Shown: positions 1 through 12,179 of the stretch, one piece after another | Layout: each line of letters starts with the position of its first letter | How positions within the stretch are numbered: the stretch's first letter is position 1 | Source of the DNA: Gordius sp. MW1 | Taxonomy: Eukaryota > Nematomorpha > Gordioida > Gordea > Gordiidae | Direction of reading: 5' to 3' | NCBI GenBank assembly: GCA_964036665.1 | Contig: OZ038532.1 | Coordinates: 1,302,001 to 1,366,000, forward strand | Length of the DNA: 64,000 nucleotides | Notes under the pieces: model-generated | The model's input: only the letters and a program-made list of their open reading frames with translations | Told to the model about the DNA's origin: nothing | Database searches by the model: none | Program-made: the position numbers and the translations under genes

Positions 1-12
1 TTTAGGAATTTA

Positions 13-171
13 CATGGGCATAGCCAGGGGGTGGCAGGGAGGGGCGGCTGCCACCTCTAAATTCAGAAATTTGTCAAATGTAATATAGTTAATGCTTAAA
101 TTTTAATATCATTTTGCCCCTCTAAACCATTATTGCCCCCCTCTAGTTCCAATCCTGGCTACGCCCCTGTC
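13..171. repeat. Foldback MITE, 'catgggc(g)tagcc' family, copy 1
   Basis: The left end reads catgggcatagccaggggg and the right end reads ctggctacgcccctg, so the termini are inverted repeats. A G-rich left shoulder and a C-rich right shoulder (tgcccctctaaaccattattgccccc) flank an AT-rich core. Sister copies lie near 466-617, 13039-13187, 34973-35093 and 60022-60199, with partial copies near 15367, 16560 and 62262. No coding capacity. Confidence 0.75.
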
Positions 172-465
172 GACAATGCTAATACCAATAAATCATTAAA
201 TCAAAATTTAGTTATTGCACATTTAAAATTAGAAAAATATTTAACATTTATATTAGAGACAAGGGCTATTTACAAAAAATTTGCTAAGCGGGAATTTTTA
301 TCTAAATTTATTATATGAGTCATTTAAACGGATTTTTTTGAGTTCGAAGCTTATATTGGACAACTCATTTTTTGGAAAATTCACTGAATATTTCAAGTTT
401 AGAAAGCATTTTAAATAAGGCAAGCTAAAAAAATGTAAAAAAAACGCGCAAAAGAATTATCATTT

Positions 466-617
466 CCATGGGAGTAGCCGGAGGGGGGGGGGCAGAGAGA
501 AGCGGCTACCCGCCTTTAAATCCAAAAATTCTTTGTAATTTATTAAAATTATGGCTAAAATTTGAAAAAATAATCATTTTGTCCCTCCCTAAATTATTAT
601 TGCCACCCTTTCCCATG
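466..617. repeat. Foldback MITE, 'catgggc(g)tagcc' family, copy 2
   Basis: Same architecture as the copy at 13-171: ccatgggagtagccgg followed by a G run, an AT-rich core, then tccctaaattattattgccaccctttcccatg. More diverged, and the right terminal repeat is poor. Confidence 0.6.
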
Positions 618-619
618 AT

Positions 620-2850
620 CATTTCTATGAGGTCTTTTAAAGAAAATTATTTTTATGAAAATTGGCCCCCGACCAGCTTGATTTAAAAATGTCTTAAAAG
701 GTTTTATAGCTTATTTTTTAAAGTTTAACATAAAATAAATAGGATTTTAATATAATGTAAAAGAAACGCTCGTGCCCATTTAAAATAATTTTATATGAAA
801 CTATTACACCTTATTGTTGGGACGATTATATATTCCTAAACACAGGCAAGACATTAAGATAAAGTCAGTATTAATAAATAATAATTTAAAAATAAAAGAT
901 ACAGAAAAATTATATTTATATAAATATAAAATTATATACTTTCGTCATCTATGGGTCTTATGCCAAGGAATTCAAGATCGTTATGAGAATAGAATAATTT
1001 GCGACATTTCAGCTGCTTTTCATACCTGGTGGGCCCAATCTGGGATGAAGTCGCTGTATATTTATCTTTTATCCAATCCGTTAATCGTCTCATAATAAAA
1101 AATATTTCAACAAGAAAAACTATTTTTTAAAAATTATAAAAAATTATAAGTTAATCTAGCCCAATCAATCAAAGACTATAAAATGTATTCTTGACATGGT
1201 TAAACAATTGTTGGGCCAAAAGCAATGTGGTTTGCTTAAAATTCAGGCAAATATATTTCCCTTCAAGTTCAACCTTTTGAGATTTCAAACCGATGAAAAA
1301 AAGTTTAAACATCATCTAAGTTTAATAAAAACTTTAGATTTTTGGATTTAACATTCGTTTTATTAGCTCGATAGAAGTTTGCTGCTTGGTTTATTTTGAA
1401 CTTAACAAATTCGATATCCATAAATTAAAATAAATAGAGTACGATTTTTTAGATCTTGTGAAAATAAATTGTATAATCAAACAATCTAGTATTTTGTTTA
1501 TTTAATTTTATCTTAAAATATTTATTCCAATAATAGAAATGCTAGCATTTAAACAATAATCCTTTAATTTTATTAACCATAAGCGGTCCATTTTTCTATG
1601 AAAATCATTTGGTCCATACTCAACATAAAAATTATATTTCCATATTTATAGGAATAGTAAAATAAAAGATTTTTAATTTTTAACAAAAACCTATAAAAAT
1701 GATTTTTTGACACCTAAATTAATGTAGTCTTTCTCATTTTAGCTCATTTTATCAATTAATATTCTACAAACATATTTTGTGACTTAATTTAATTATATAT
1801 ATAAGACATAAATTGTATTTTTAGCTTAGTTAGATTGGCAGTGAGTTAAATAAGATGAGTAAATTTTTAAATTTTATTTTTTTTTAATTTGAAAAATATT
1901 AGATTTTAAACTACCCGGCATTAAAAACTCGTATGGTTTACAAAAATTAAATTTTCAAACTTCTTAACTACGTACAATACAAAATATTTAATTTGGGCGA
2001 TCTCGTTATATTTTATATTCATATAATAATATAAATCTGAAGCCAGTTGCAAAATAGAGTAAAATAAAAAGAGGCGATAATTAATGAATCTTTTTTAAAT
2101 CCCTATATTATTCCAATAAGTGTTGTAACAACGGCTAGGTTTTGTTTAAGCAACCTATGACTCTAGATTTAAAAACTGTATATAGGCCTTTTTATTCAAA
2201 ACTATAAGTTTTGAAATTTTGTACATTCTCTTGGGCTTGACCAAGCCCTGTTCAAATTATACCTGATCTGATCAAGCGCTTTTCTTAACTTGCCAAGCTC
2301 GATTCTCACAATAAAAAAATGTTCAAATTTTTTAAAACTTTTTTTAGTTAATTTGAACATGTCATTGATCGACTTGGATTCTTAGAATGTAAAAATTATA
2401 CATCATTATAATATTGCAGGATATATTTATATGTCGTAATTTTTGTGATCTCTACCCGTAAAAAAGTTTCTTCCATTAATAGTGGCAGGAAAAGCTGGTA
2501 TAATTTTTATATTTTGTCCGTTTCTTAAATCTGTAAACAACATCATATATAAATTAACGGGGGTCATAAAATTAAGTTCAAAATGTAATATGTGAGTTAA
2601 CTAAAAGCCAAATTTGTCTTTATCAGGCAGATCTTTGATATAAAGCTCTAGAATTGTTAATGGTAGATATGTTTTAGGGAAACTAAAAAATATTTGAATT
2701 CATATATTTTATAAAAAAACTTATTAATACTAATACATAAAAAAATCTAAGCCTAAATTGTATAATCCACGGCGAAGAATTAGAAAGTTATTATAGAAAG
2801 CTCATTGCTAATTCCTGAACTATGTTACTTATTTACCAAATTTACAATAA
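620..2850. other. Intergenic AT-rich DNA without recognised genes
   Basis: Only short open frames without recognisable similarity are present. A partial MITE end at about 2119-2157 (agtgttgtaacaacggctag) belongs to the hAT-type family described in the CUL2 introns. Nothing else is supported. Confidence 0.6.
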
Positions 2851-2879
2851 AATATTTTTACCTCAAAATTTTTCACATA

Positions 2880-4516
2880 TTTTTCTTAACTTTTAGAGTT
2901 CTCAACCGATTGCCACCAAATTTGGCCAGATTATTGCCTTAGCATTGTAGATGGTTTATAGATAATTTTTATCAACCTGCGACAGCGGGAACCCTGTTTT
3001 TTGGTAGTCTATACCGCCATCTAGCGGATTATTTATACTACGTTTTTTATACTTATTTATCGTTATGGTGCTACTAATTACCTTAAACTTTTTTCCACGA
3101 TTGCTTTGTCATTTGTATCTCAATTTTTACCTCAACTACGCCCGTTTTTTTACAATATATAAAGCTGTCTCGATACCGTAAAACATCACCATTTTCTTAA
3201 ATAAATAACGCGCGCTTTTAGAAACATTCCACATTTCGTGCTTTTTTGCTATTTTTATCAAGTTCGGTTATTATTAAAGGTACAAAAATATTACCTAAAC
3301 GGTAAGTTGATAAATGCAGACAATAGTTAACTGACAAACTTGAAATGCAATTATATGAATATTCATACAGAATAATGCTTCGAGAGCACGAAATCGGAAC
3401 GTCTGCTCTACACTAGTTAGATTACGGACAGTAATGGGTATCCTTTATAAAAAAATAAGATCAACAGAGGATGGTGGTAGCGTGGCGACCATTCAACTGC
3501 GGAACGCAATTGTCTACGTAGATAGCCCTTGGGTTTATACGCCCCCCCTCTTAAATGACAAAAAAAAATTCAATACAAAAACCTTTAAAAATTCAAAAAA
3601 ATTATATTTTGCCCCCCCCCCTATCCTAATTGAACTTAAAACGTTGTCGCCCCCCTGTACAATAAGATTTTGCTTGCTGTTACTGTTAATAAAGGTTAAG
3701 GAGAGGAGAAGTCTTCTTCTTAGATGCTTGAGGAGAAACTGGTAAAACTTTCCTACTGACATTGCTCTGGCAACTATTCGTTCCCAAATTAACATAGCCG
3801 TGCTAGCGTCTTCCGGAAGGGCTGTCACATAATTACCCGGTAGAAAAACTGCTCATTCAGCATAAAAATTGCCTTTAAACGCTTATTATTGTGAAACTCT
3901 AATGTGCACCATTCCCAGAACATATGGAATGGGTAGAGTATTACAGAAGTGCAAACTTATTGTTTGGGATGAATGCACAATGGCTTATGAAAAACCGCTC
4001 TAAGTTCTAATCGGTAATCGCAAGATTTACAAAGAACCATCAAACCTATTGGTTTCCATTATACTAGCGGAAATTTGTATTATTTCTAATTATTTCTCAT
4101 TCCAACAAAATATTATAAAAGACTTCATTTAACCAAATTTGGAAAAGATCTTTTAATATCTCTTCATTGTGATATTATAGATTTTAGGCTATGACATTAA
4201 ACTACTATAAACGCTCTACTAAACTATTTTCTATACATTGTCTAACATTAAAACTAACTTTTATACACCAGTGCAGTGGTTTATAAATTTTTGTTACCCA
4301 ACTAGGCCCATTATCGTTAACATCGCACTTTTCAATATATAAAATTAACACATTTTAAACTATTACAAATCTATTTAATGATGAATAAGTATCTTTTCCT
4401 ATATTTTTTTATATCATAAACGATTGACCCTAAATTTTTCATAAATGTTATATTAATTCATACTAATTATTTAGCTAATTAAGGACTAAGCCAAAGCAAC
4501 GCTTGGCCGGGCACAG
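2880..4516 (+). mobile_element. Decayed Helitron with Pif1-like helicase remnant
   Basis: At about 3693-4060 the plus strand encodes, in broken frames, pieces typical of the Helitron Pif1-like helicase: a Walker A motif GETGKTF (about 3742-3762), then ATIRSQINIA, then LPGRKTAHSA, then GMGRVLQKCKLIVWDECTMA (about 3930-3990; Walker B-like DE). Several stops and frameshifts interrupt them, so the helicase is dead. The 3' end fits a Helitron terminus: a GC-rich short hairpin (gccaaagcaacgcttggc, about 4490-4507) followed by ccgggcacagCTAG and then T. The 5' limit is uncertain; the text near 2895 (caaccgattgccaccaaatttgg) resembles the left part of animal Helitrons. No Rep domain was found. Confidence 0.65.
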
Positions 4517-4567
4517 CTAGTTATTGTATAAATTTTTTGGGTCAAGAGATAAAAGATAGAGGTTATT

Positions 4568-5292
4568 GTAGATTTTTTTTTTTATTATAAAATACTTTAT
4601 TTAAACTTTAATTGTATACAAATTTACATTAACGACTAAAAAGTATAATAAGAAAGGTATAAACGCGCGAAGACTAAACGGATGGCATCGAGCCGTGAAT
4701 GGAAATCGTGTTAGATCTAACGATTTCCATTGTAATCTTCTGTCTGATGTAATACGACTCTTTCGAATCCGATGAGACCATGGAAATTGCTCTCCCAATT
4801 TGTTTTAAAAAAGAGAGGCATTGGATGCCTAGGTTTCCGATTGTGGAAGCCACTAAGGGAATAAATAATGTTTCTGAAAGGGAAGAGTATTTATTTGACT
4901 TCCTACTTTCAGTGCTGACTAAAAGGTCAGGAGAGGAGTTGGAGGGGGCGAATATGTCGACCGTGGTAAAGCCCCAAGTGAGATTCAGTCCGCGGGACCA
5001 GGGGATGAGCGTAACGCCGTCGGGTCTTTTTCCATCTAGTGTGCTGAGGCCGACGGGTTCCAAGGTATTTGGAAAGCCTGCCTTCCTTAGGTACTGGCCG
5101 ATTAGTTGGTTGCCGTGTGCCTGGGGTTGCGCCCTTTGCTGTATTTGCAGTGGAGGGGGTGATGGCCATTGGGTTGGACCGGCTGTTTACATTGGTCGCA
5201 TACGAATGGGGATACGATGTCACAGCCGAGACGCAGGCCTATGGCAATGCGTAGCTCCTCACCAGACATGTGAAGTCCCAGAATCCTGCTAG
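4568..5292 (-). mobile_element. LINE 3' fragment (C-terminal endonuclease-like tail), poly(A) end
   Basis: Read on the minus strand, 5290 to about 5130 gives a Cys/His cluster ([18 protein letters not shown]) and 5063-4674 gives [10 protein letters not shown]...TVDIFAPSN, then [16 protein letters not shown] and [19 protein letters not shown]. From memory, this order (C-C-H-C cluster, RPDG..L.PW, D.FAPS, F.P.A.E..G..G, R..I...R.N) is the C-terminal part of a non-LTR retrotransposon polyprotein found in many invertebrates, and it looks like a restriction-endonuclease-like domain. The position normally WD is WG here, and a frame change lies near 5065. An AATAAA-like signal and an A-run (minus strand, about 4598-4568) mark the 3' end. 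It abuts the Helitron end at 4516. Confidence 0.75.
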
Positions 5293-5299
5293 GTAGATT

Positions 5300-7050
5300 G
5301 TATTAATTAATCTAATGACAATGGATTAAGAATTTGATGAGTTTCATGATCTCCGTTGCAAACTTTTGCTTAATGAACTGAGTCATAACGTCTTGAACGG
5401 AGATTTTCATTTCAAAAATGGCTACCCTCGGGTCCCGGCCTGCCGGGAGACGTATTTACAATGCTATAAAAACAAAATTTGTGGAGATTGTATTTAGACA
5501 TTTTTCTTCTCCCAGCTGAAAATAAGGTAAAAGGAGCTCTTAATTCAGCAATATATCCACGTTTTAAAAGCTATAAAATAAAGCCGCGAACCCACGGAAC
5601 GATGGTAATGGGTACTTATAAATCCCGGCGCGAAAAAATTAAAATGTTTTAGAAGGTTATTATTAATTTATTTTAATCTAAAGACGCGACGGGTCCTCTC
5701 CCAAAAGGGAGGACTAAATTTTCTACCTTATTTTCTAACCAAATTTTCTACGCGACAAGAAAATATAATAATTAAAATGAATTAATTCCAATATCGAGCG
5801 ATCGGGTATATAATATTAATTATCGCTCAATCACGGTGATGCCATAATATCACCAAAACGTGATGGTATAATAATAAACAATAGTGCAGGGTAATTAAAT
5901 TCGAAAAGGCAGGGTAATTAAATTCGATGACACTGGGTAATCATAATCATATCTATTTATGGCGATACTTACAAAAATGGAAATGAATCATCACGGAACG
6001 CGTACAAGAAGTGTGAGAGGGAGGGGGGGGGGGAATAAAAGGGGTAATAAAACATACTTTAAGTACCCTACAAACACCACGGCTACATCTAGCCAGTTGC
6101 CGTGTGTGCGGCTTGAATTTATAAATTGGATTTCCTTAGAAAACTTTATACCCTTATAAATAATTTTATTTTTTGAGTTAGGAGGGAAATTTTAGTATGA
6201 CTGGATATCAAAGAGTTTAAAGATGAATCATAATGAAAAATAGCTAAAATAAAATTGAAAATCTTCTGTCTTCCTTTGCATACTCAACAATCCAAGCTTT
6301 TCTCTCTTATCACGGACCTCTCTCAAATATCGATAGAACATTAGGAGGGCATAGCCTCAATAGTCAGCAAGCACTACCTCTGCAAACCGAATATGATTCG
6401 CGAGCACTTTTTGAACATAGCTGTGTCTTTGAGTGAGTAGAAAATAATATATTTTCTCATCTTGTTTCACGGTTTTAAAATCGCGTCAACTAATATATAA
6501 TATCCACCATCAACTATTTGAAATGATGATACCCTATTTTTAGGTTAGTGAAACACGGCTTAAAAACTATTAAATTTGTAAAACTCGAAGACCTTTGAAT
6601 TAAATGTTGCCTCGCACCTTGAAGATTTTAACTTTCAAAACAATGGCATTTGAATCAAAAAATTTGTTGCTCGAAGTCATCTGGTTCATTAAAATAATAA
6701 AAACCTTTAGTTAAGGAGGTTGGCATTATTACGCTACATATATAAAAGGTATTACACTTATACGATAGACAAGCACCTAGTAAAGATTTTTGGGTCATAA
6801 TACATAATGCTACAAGATAACTTTTTGATTGCGCAATATTGGTCTCAAGTATGTGTACATTTTATATCAACTAATCCTTATCATTTCGGAGGCATTATAA
6901 GTATCTATTCATATATAGCAAATTATTGATTACGTGAACTTGTGTGCCATTTGGAACTTAACGTTGATGGTGCACACCCAGCTTCAAAGCGACTATAAGT
7001 TATCATATTTGTACCTAGTGGAAGTAACAATTAACGTTCTAAAAATTTCG
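5300..7050. other. Intergenic region, one unassigned open frame
   Basis: Nothing firmly recognisable. A 60-codon plus-strand frame without ATG runs from about 6251 to 6436 (reads ...FLSYHGPLSNIDRTLGG... and ...YDSRALFEHSCVFE). A possible splice donor (gtgagt) lies at its end, at about 6433. It may be an orphan exon, but I recognise no family. Confidence 0.4.
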
Positions 7051-7054
7051 AAAC

Positions 7055-7512
7055 ATGTCAGATTCAGTAAATTATATTTTTTATCATGTATATATATAAT
7101 ATATCATCTTTAGGAGAATAAACCTACTGATGGCAAAGCTGAGAGTGGAGAATACATAAAATTGAAAGTTGTTGGACAAGTATAAGGATTATAAAATATT
7201 TATCTATTTTATAGGATAGTAGTGAAATCCATTTTAGGGTCAAAATGTCGACACAAATGAGTAAATTAAAAAAGTCATACAGCGAAAGAGTGGTGAGGAT
7301 ATCGCTTAATATATGTTTATACAACATTATTTAGGGAGTTGCTATTGCTTCCTTACGATTTTTGTTTGATGGGAAACGAATTAATGATGAAGAAACACCT
7401 AAACAAGTATAATCTTTTTAGTTTTTACAAATATTCAATTTATATTTAGCTTGAAATGGAGAATGATGATGTTATTGAAGTTTATCAGGAACAATCTGGG
7501 GGAAGTTTTTAA
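7055..7512 (+). CDS. SUMO: SUMO (small ubiquitin-like modifier), five exons, intact
   Basis: The product is conjugated to lysines of nuclear and other proteins by the E1 SAE1/SAE2 and UBC9 cascade. Exons: 7055-7066, 7114-7179, 7215-7292, 7335-7406, 7450-7512. All introns are GT-AG, 35-47 bp long and in phase 0. The sum is 97 codons, giving 96 residues, the usual SUMO length. The N-terminal tail starts MSDS and continues ENKPTDGKAESGEYIKLKVV. The ubiquitin-like fold follows: DSSEIHFRVKMSTQMSKLKK, SLRFLFDGKRINDEETP, ENDDVIEVYQEQSGG. The mature GG is followed by SF, which a SENP protease would remove. Residues FRVK, RFLFDG and DVIEVYQEQ are family hallmarks. The ATG at 7055 is the only one that gives a normal tail. 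No consensus PsiKxE self-modification site is obvious. An AATAAA occurs downstream near 7590. Confidence 0.95.
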
Positions 7513-9400
7513 TTAAATATATTATTGTACATATTAACATTGTTTATAATACATTGTATAGTTGTGGAGTAAAATGTGTATACTTGAATAAATAATTTAT
7601 TACATTATATATTTATTTATATAACTTTTTTGAATAAGATCTACATTTCTGTTAATATTTTGTTATTTTAGATTGAAAAAATCTATATACCTTATTAAAC
7701 ATTTTAAATATTTTTAATTAATTTATAAAATTTTATTATCTAGGAATTCTTTGATACTCTATAAAACTATTAATTTATTGGAGTGTATTATTTGAACCAA
7801 CACGTACCTTTTCAACCAAGAAAGTAGAAAATATGATGTGAATTATTTTAATTCATAAATTCACATTTTTAGTATAACTAGCCTATTTTAAACTCATGTA
7901 TTGGATTTATTTACTAGATTGATGCAAACTTATCTAATCACATTGTTTTAAAACTATTTATTAAACCATGAGAGCACTTATATAAATCTCAATTTTAGAC
8001 AGACATATGAGTTATATCAAACCTTATTCTTAAAATGCTCTTAACTTTAATACCAATATAGGAACACTTTCCAACTTTTGCATATCAGTTCATCAAAGCC
8101 CCTTAAAAATTATTTGTTTATAAATAGCAATTTAAAAATTATATGGAATTTACTAAACCCATAGAATATTTATAAAAATCAAAATGCTAATTTATTTTTG
8201 TCAGGATGACCATACAGCTAATAAAAATTTTGAAAGGCAAATGTTTTTTATTATAAGGTTTAAAAAACATGCATTTACAATAAATTAATTATACATAAAA
8301 AAATGGGTAATAAAAAGATGGCCATTTTTTATTGTTATTAACTTTTAAAAGGACCCTCTGGCTGAAAGGCTGCTTATAATTCTAAGTTGTATCCAAAAAA
8401 GCTTTTTTCAACCACAAGAGAATAAAATTTGAGGCCATATTTTTTAGGAGTATATTAATAACATCTTATTACAAAATTACTATAAATAGCCTCACAAAAG
8501 ATTCAATAACTATAAAAAGAATAGCTATTTTTATTTGAAATGTTATATACCTGCTTAAATTACTATTTTTTAAAATAAAAATATAAACAAAATTTTCAAA
8601 TCATAGAAACTTTTCAACCGATTTTATGGGGCATGTGGAACCCTAAAAGCTTATATCTCCATTGGGGCAAAACACATCACTAATATAACTTTTACTTTAT
8701 TAAAATGCTGAAAAAACCAAAGCTCTGAATCTAAGCTATTTAAGTGATATTAAATTAAACCTTTTGTGGGTTTCTAAAACCCCATAATTACTCTTAAGAG
8801 TTAAAGTCTTTACTAACATTTTGAAATGATATTTAGGTTGCAATAAGCCACCTCAATCTTGCAATAATAACTTTTTCTTATCAAGGGTGTGACAACATTT
8901 TCAAGCAGATTGCACACCATGCCATCTTTTAAAGGGTAACTAATGTTTTAATTATTATTCAACTGGTCTAATCATGTTAGAATGTTTCCATTAATCAACA
9001 ATTAGTTTTACTAAGGGCCAACAAGACCAATTTTTACGAATGTTCTTATATAGTGGATGGAGATTTTTAACAAATATAATTACTTATTTTAACTTAATCA
9101 AGATGCTTATCATAATAGATTTTATTCACGTTTTTATTTCCTAGTTAGATATTATTAATCATTATTTTTAATTTATTATTCTTTGATTTCACACAATAAG
9201 ATTGAACGTACAAAAAATAGATAATTCAAAAAATCTAAACGTTAACATTGCTTAAAGTACGAATTTTAATATGAATTTCTCAGACAAAAAGTAGTATCTC
9301 TATAAGTGTTAGTATACAACATTTTTGCCAATATAATGCTAATTGTCAGCGAGGTAATTGCAGAATCTATCATATACCCTCATATGAGCAATGCCTTTTT
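7513..9400. other. AT-rich intergenic DNA, no feature seen
   Basis: Very AT-rich sequence without recognisable coding or structured repeats. An open frame at 9306-9545 is built from repeat sequence; see rejected items. Confidence 0.5.
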
Positions 9401-9462
9401 TGCCATTATTGCTATGCAATTTATGGGCTCGCTTTTTGTTGTCTTGTCCATGGCATGGACCA

Positions 9463-9690
9463 ATAAAACCATAGACTGCCGAGCAGCTAATAATTTTTCA
9501 GCGAGTTTAGAAAGCGCCATGAGGGAAATTGTAACCAAAAAATAGAAGTCTACATATTTTATTGTTCTATTTAGCTTATTTTTTCTTAATTTATAAATTA
9601 AGCTAATAGTCTTATCTATTTTCTTAAATATTATATCGTGGAGAAGTATAATTATACTTTTTGTTAAGTTTTTCCTTCAAGATGGCAGCT
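9463..9690. repeat. Small inverted-repeat element, 'accatagactgccga' family
   Basis: It begins accatagactgccgagcagctaataatttttcagc and contains tttataaattaagctaatag and gtggagaagtata. The same blocks occur, inverted relative to each other, in the element at 44020-44311. Right limit uncertain. Immediately upstream (9408-9440) is another repeat end, gctatgcaatttatgggctcg, shared with the tandem-array elements at 35 and 58 kb. Confidence 0.5.
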
Positions 9691-9751
9691 ACAATGGTGT
9701 GTAAATAATTTTAATAGTAAACCTGTCCTGTCGCGTCCTGTAGTATTTATT

Positions 9752-10029
9752 TTTGGTGGCCCCTAAAACTGGCCGAAAACCATCTTGCCGAATTGAATGT
9801 CCCAATGTTAAAAAATGTCCCCCAATTAGAAAATGTTCCCCAACAAAAAAGCATATTAATCATTCAATTTCGGATGAAAGTTTTAATTTAGATATTTTTT
9901 ATAATAAAATTGATAATTATTATAAAAGGTACTCCATTTAGGGCATTCTTTATGATTATGGGGAGATGTTCGTTAATGTCCCAGGGTGAATTCGGCAAGA
10001 TTGTTTTCGGCGAGTTGATTGGGCACCTT
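9752..10029. repeat. MITE with about 45-bp terminal inverted repeats
   Basis: The left end (ggtggcccctaaaactggcc, then gaaaaccatcttgccgaatt) is mirrored at the right end (gaattcggcaagattgtttt, then cggcgagttgattgggcacc). The core is AT-rich and non-coding. Superfamily not assigned. Confidence 0.75.
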
Positions 10030-11200
10030 TATTTTTGACTCATTGTTTGACTAACGCCAAATTCAAAATATCAAAATTTTTATTGCCACAAGTCTTTTAT
10101 AATTATTTATTTGAACTTAATTGCAATTTTAACATCTAAAACTTAATATATTTTTTATTCTATAATAATTAAAAATATTGTTGCAATAAATTGCATTTCT
10201 CGATAGGAATTAACGATCCCTGCATTTATTTGACGCTAAATAAATTGAGGTTTCATGGGAGAACTTAAATGTAAAATAAATCAAAATGTTATTGTAAGAT
10301 TATTATTGCGACTGTTGCAGCCGTCGTCCCTATAAATGTCAATAAATATAGAATTTTATTAAACAAGGGATTAAATGAGAGCAAACAACATTTTATTTCC
10401 AAATAATAGAAAGAATTGAATTTTAGTTAAAACATCGTGTTTATATACACATCTAGCGAGGTTATTTGTGTGAATAATAACGGTGAATTACGAGACACTC
10501 AAATACTTGAATGTATTCACTTTTATGATTAGGGTGCGTGAATACTTGAATAACAAAGGTTAAGTTTTTGAATAGGTAAGCAATGATCGAATTGATATAT
10601 TCAAATAATAAAGGTTAAGTTTTTTTAAATAGGTAACCATACGACTAATAAAATTGATATATAGGTTTCGGTTTTATTGTTACAGTGAGTCATAAAACGT
10701 TAACAATAGGCTGGCGTGGTTTCGGGTAGAACCAATTTCACTGGATTATATGGGAAGATTGTGAATATTATTCGGTTGCTCAAAAGATGTGTTCTGATAA
10801 AGGTTGTGGGAATTTTATTTAGTGTATTTATGTTGAAATGTGTGTAGTGCAAAGTGAAAGTTTATATTGACAAAATAGATAGTACCAAAATACGATTCTT
10901 TGAGGTTTAAGTTAAATCTTGGATCTCTATGAGATCATCATTAAATGTATTCAATCGAATATTGGTTAAAAGAATAAATGTACACAAATTTTGTTACCAC
11001 ATTTGGAATATGTTATGTTTCACATACTTAAGTATATTTTAAAAACAATTAGAAATGGCAATGGTAATAAAACTACATTTATTATTAACAAAATCACAAA
11101 TTAAATATTATACAGTTGTTAATATCTCTTATAAATTACTAGTTTAGTTTTTATCATCATTATGTGTTGGTGCGCTCGTCTTTATTAACCTGCGGGTGAC
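10030..11200. other. Intergenic AT-rich DNA with a short tandem duplication
   Basis: Near 10549-10665 a unit containing 'aaaggttaagttttt...aataggtaa' occurs twice. Nothing else is supported. Confidence 0.4.
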
Positions 11201-11214
11201 TTTAAGCATAACCT

Positions 11215-12179
11215 TTAAGCTATCCATTTTGTGCCGAATAAAGGATGCGTGAAAAAATAGATTATGGGATTAATGGCACTATTAATATAGGTGATCCAAG
11301 TGAGTGTGGGCATTACCCATTTTGGTATGAAAGTATTTTTAAGCGACAAAGTGAGCGATAAAACGATAAAAAATGGCAGCCAGCTGGTCAGGAATACTGC
11401 TATTATGGTGGAAAGATAAGCTCTGGCACGTTTGTTTTGACGGATCCTGGATTGTCTAATAGTATTCAAACTGCTCGTTGCATGTGTGAGACCCATGGTG
11501 TAGTTACTTAGTCGGTAACATATCATGACGCAGAGCATTATGACACTTGCGGCGATAAGGTAAAATGAAGTGCAGAATATGCTGACTTGAGTCATACTCA
11601 ATTTCAATATGCACGTTCTTCGGTCGAATATACTATCATTCAATGAAAGCCTTGTAAAATGCGACTGGCTATTATCAATCGCAATATAACTGGAAAATAT
11701 TCAGCTTGAATTGGATATACTAGTTCTGGATTCAACATTGCAATTCGGTGTGGAAAGCAACTTTACATAACATGAGCGTCAAGACGCTATAGGAAACGGA
11801 GTAAGCCCAAACTAGCGCAATCAGAAGGTTATACACTACGACTTGTTTGTTGGTTGGTTTGGTAGATAATCTTCTCATAGTCAAATATTGTTCCAGTGCT
11901 AACAATGGTAAATGCAAGAAACTAGACGTAGATAGAAACAACTATAATCTTCCAAATTACACAGGAGGGATAAGTGAAATACCAAACGTTCCATAGCGTG
12001 TAAACTAAGTCGAATGGTATTACGGCTAGACCATGCATGAGATCAGCCATGGCGAGGGAAATAATAATATTAAATCTAACAGACTTTTGTAAATCCCAAT
12101 TACATATGTAAATTACAATGAGCATCACATTCCCTAAAAAGACAACTATCAAAATCATTATCGTAGCGGTGAGTTTCAT
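11215..12179 (-). pseudogene. Rhodopsin-class (class A) GPCR, frame-broken
   Basis: This is a seven-transmembrane receptor of the amine-receptor-like type; the ligand cannot be told. Frame 1 (12179-11922) holds TM1 with GNV, TM2 with LAMADL, and the TM3 start with C...W. Frame 2 (11941-11732) continues TM3 (SSFLHLPLLALEQY) and TM4. Frame 3 (11643-11215 and slightly upstream) has an extracellular-loop-2 Cys, TM5, TM6 with TSWLPFF, and TM7 with NPIIYFF. The E/DRY box reads EQY, with the arginine lost. In TM3 the shift falls inside one helix (...SIY then SSFLHL...), leaving no room for an intron, so about two bases are missing or one is extra. The second frame change is in loop 2 and could be a short intron (a weak donor after CK and an acceptor before SHFTRL). 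With the lost Arg this looks like a decaying receptor, but an assembly error cannot be excluded. Confidence 0.8.

Noticed and set aside
3434-3745. 103-codon plus-strand frame before the helicase piece
   Set aside because: Its second half runs through poly-C/poly-A tracts, and no family motif is visible; it is treated as part of the Helitron debris.
4780-5292. 170-codon plus-strand frame
   Set aside because: It is the antisense of the LINE C-terminal region, whose conserved motifs are clear on the minus strand.
9306-9545. 79-codon plus-strand frame
   Set aside because: It is assembled from two repeat ends (gctatgcaatttatgggctcg and accatagactgccga) found elsewhere in non-coding positions.
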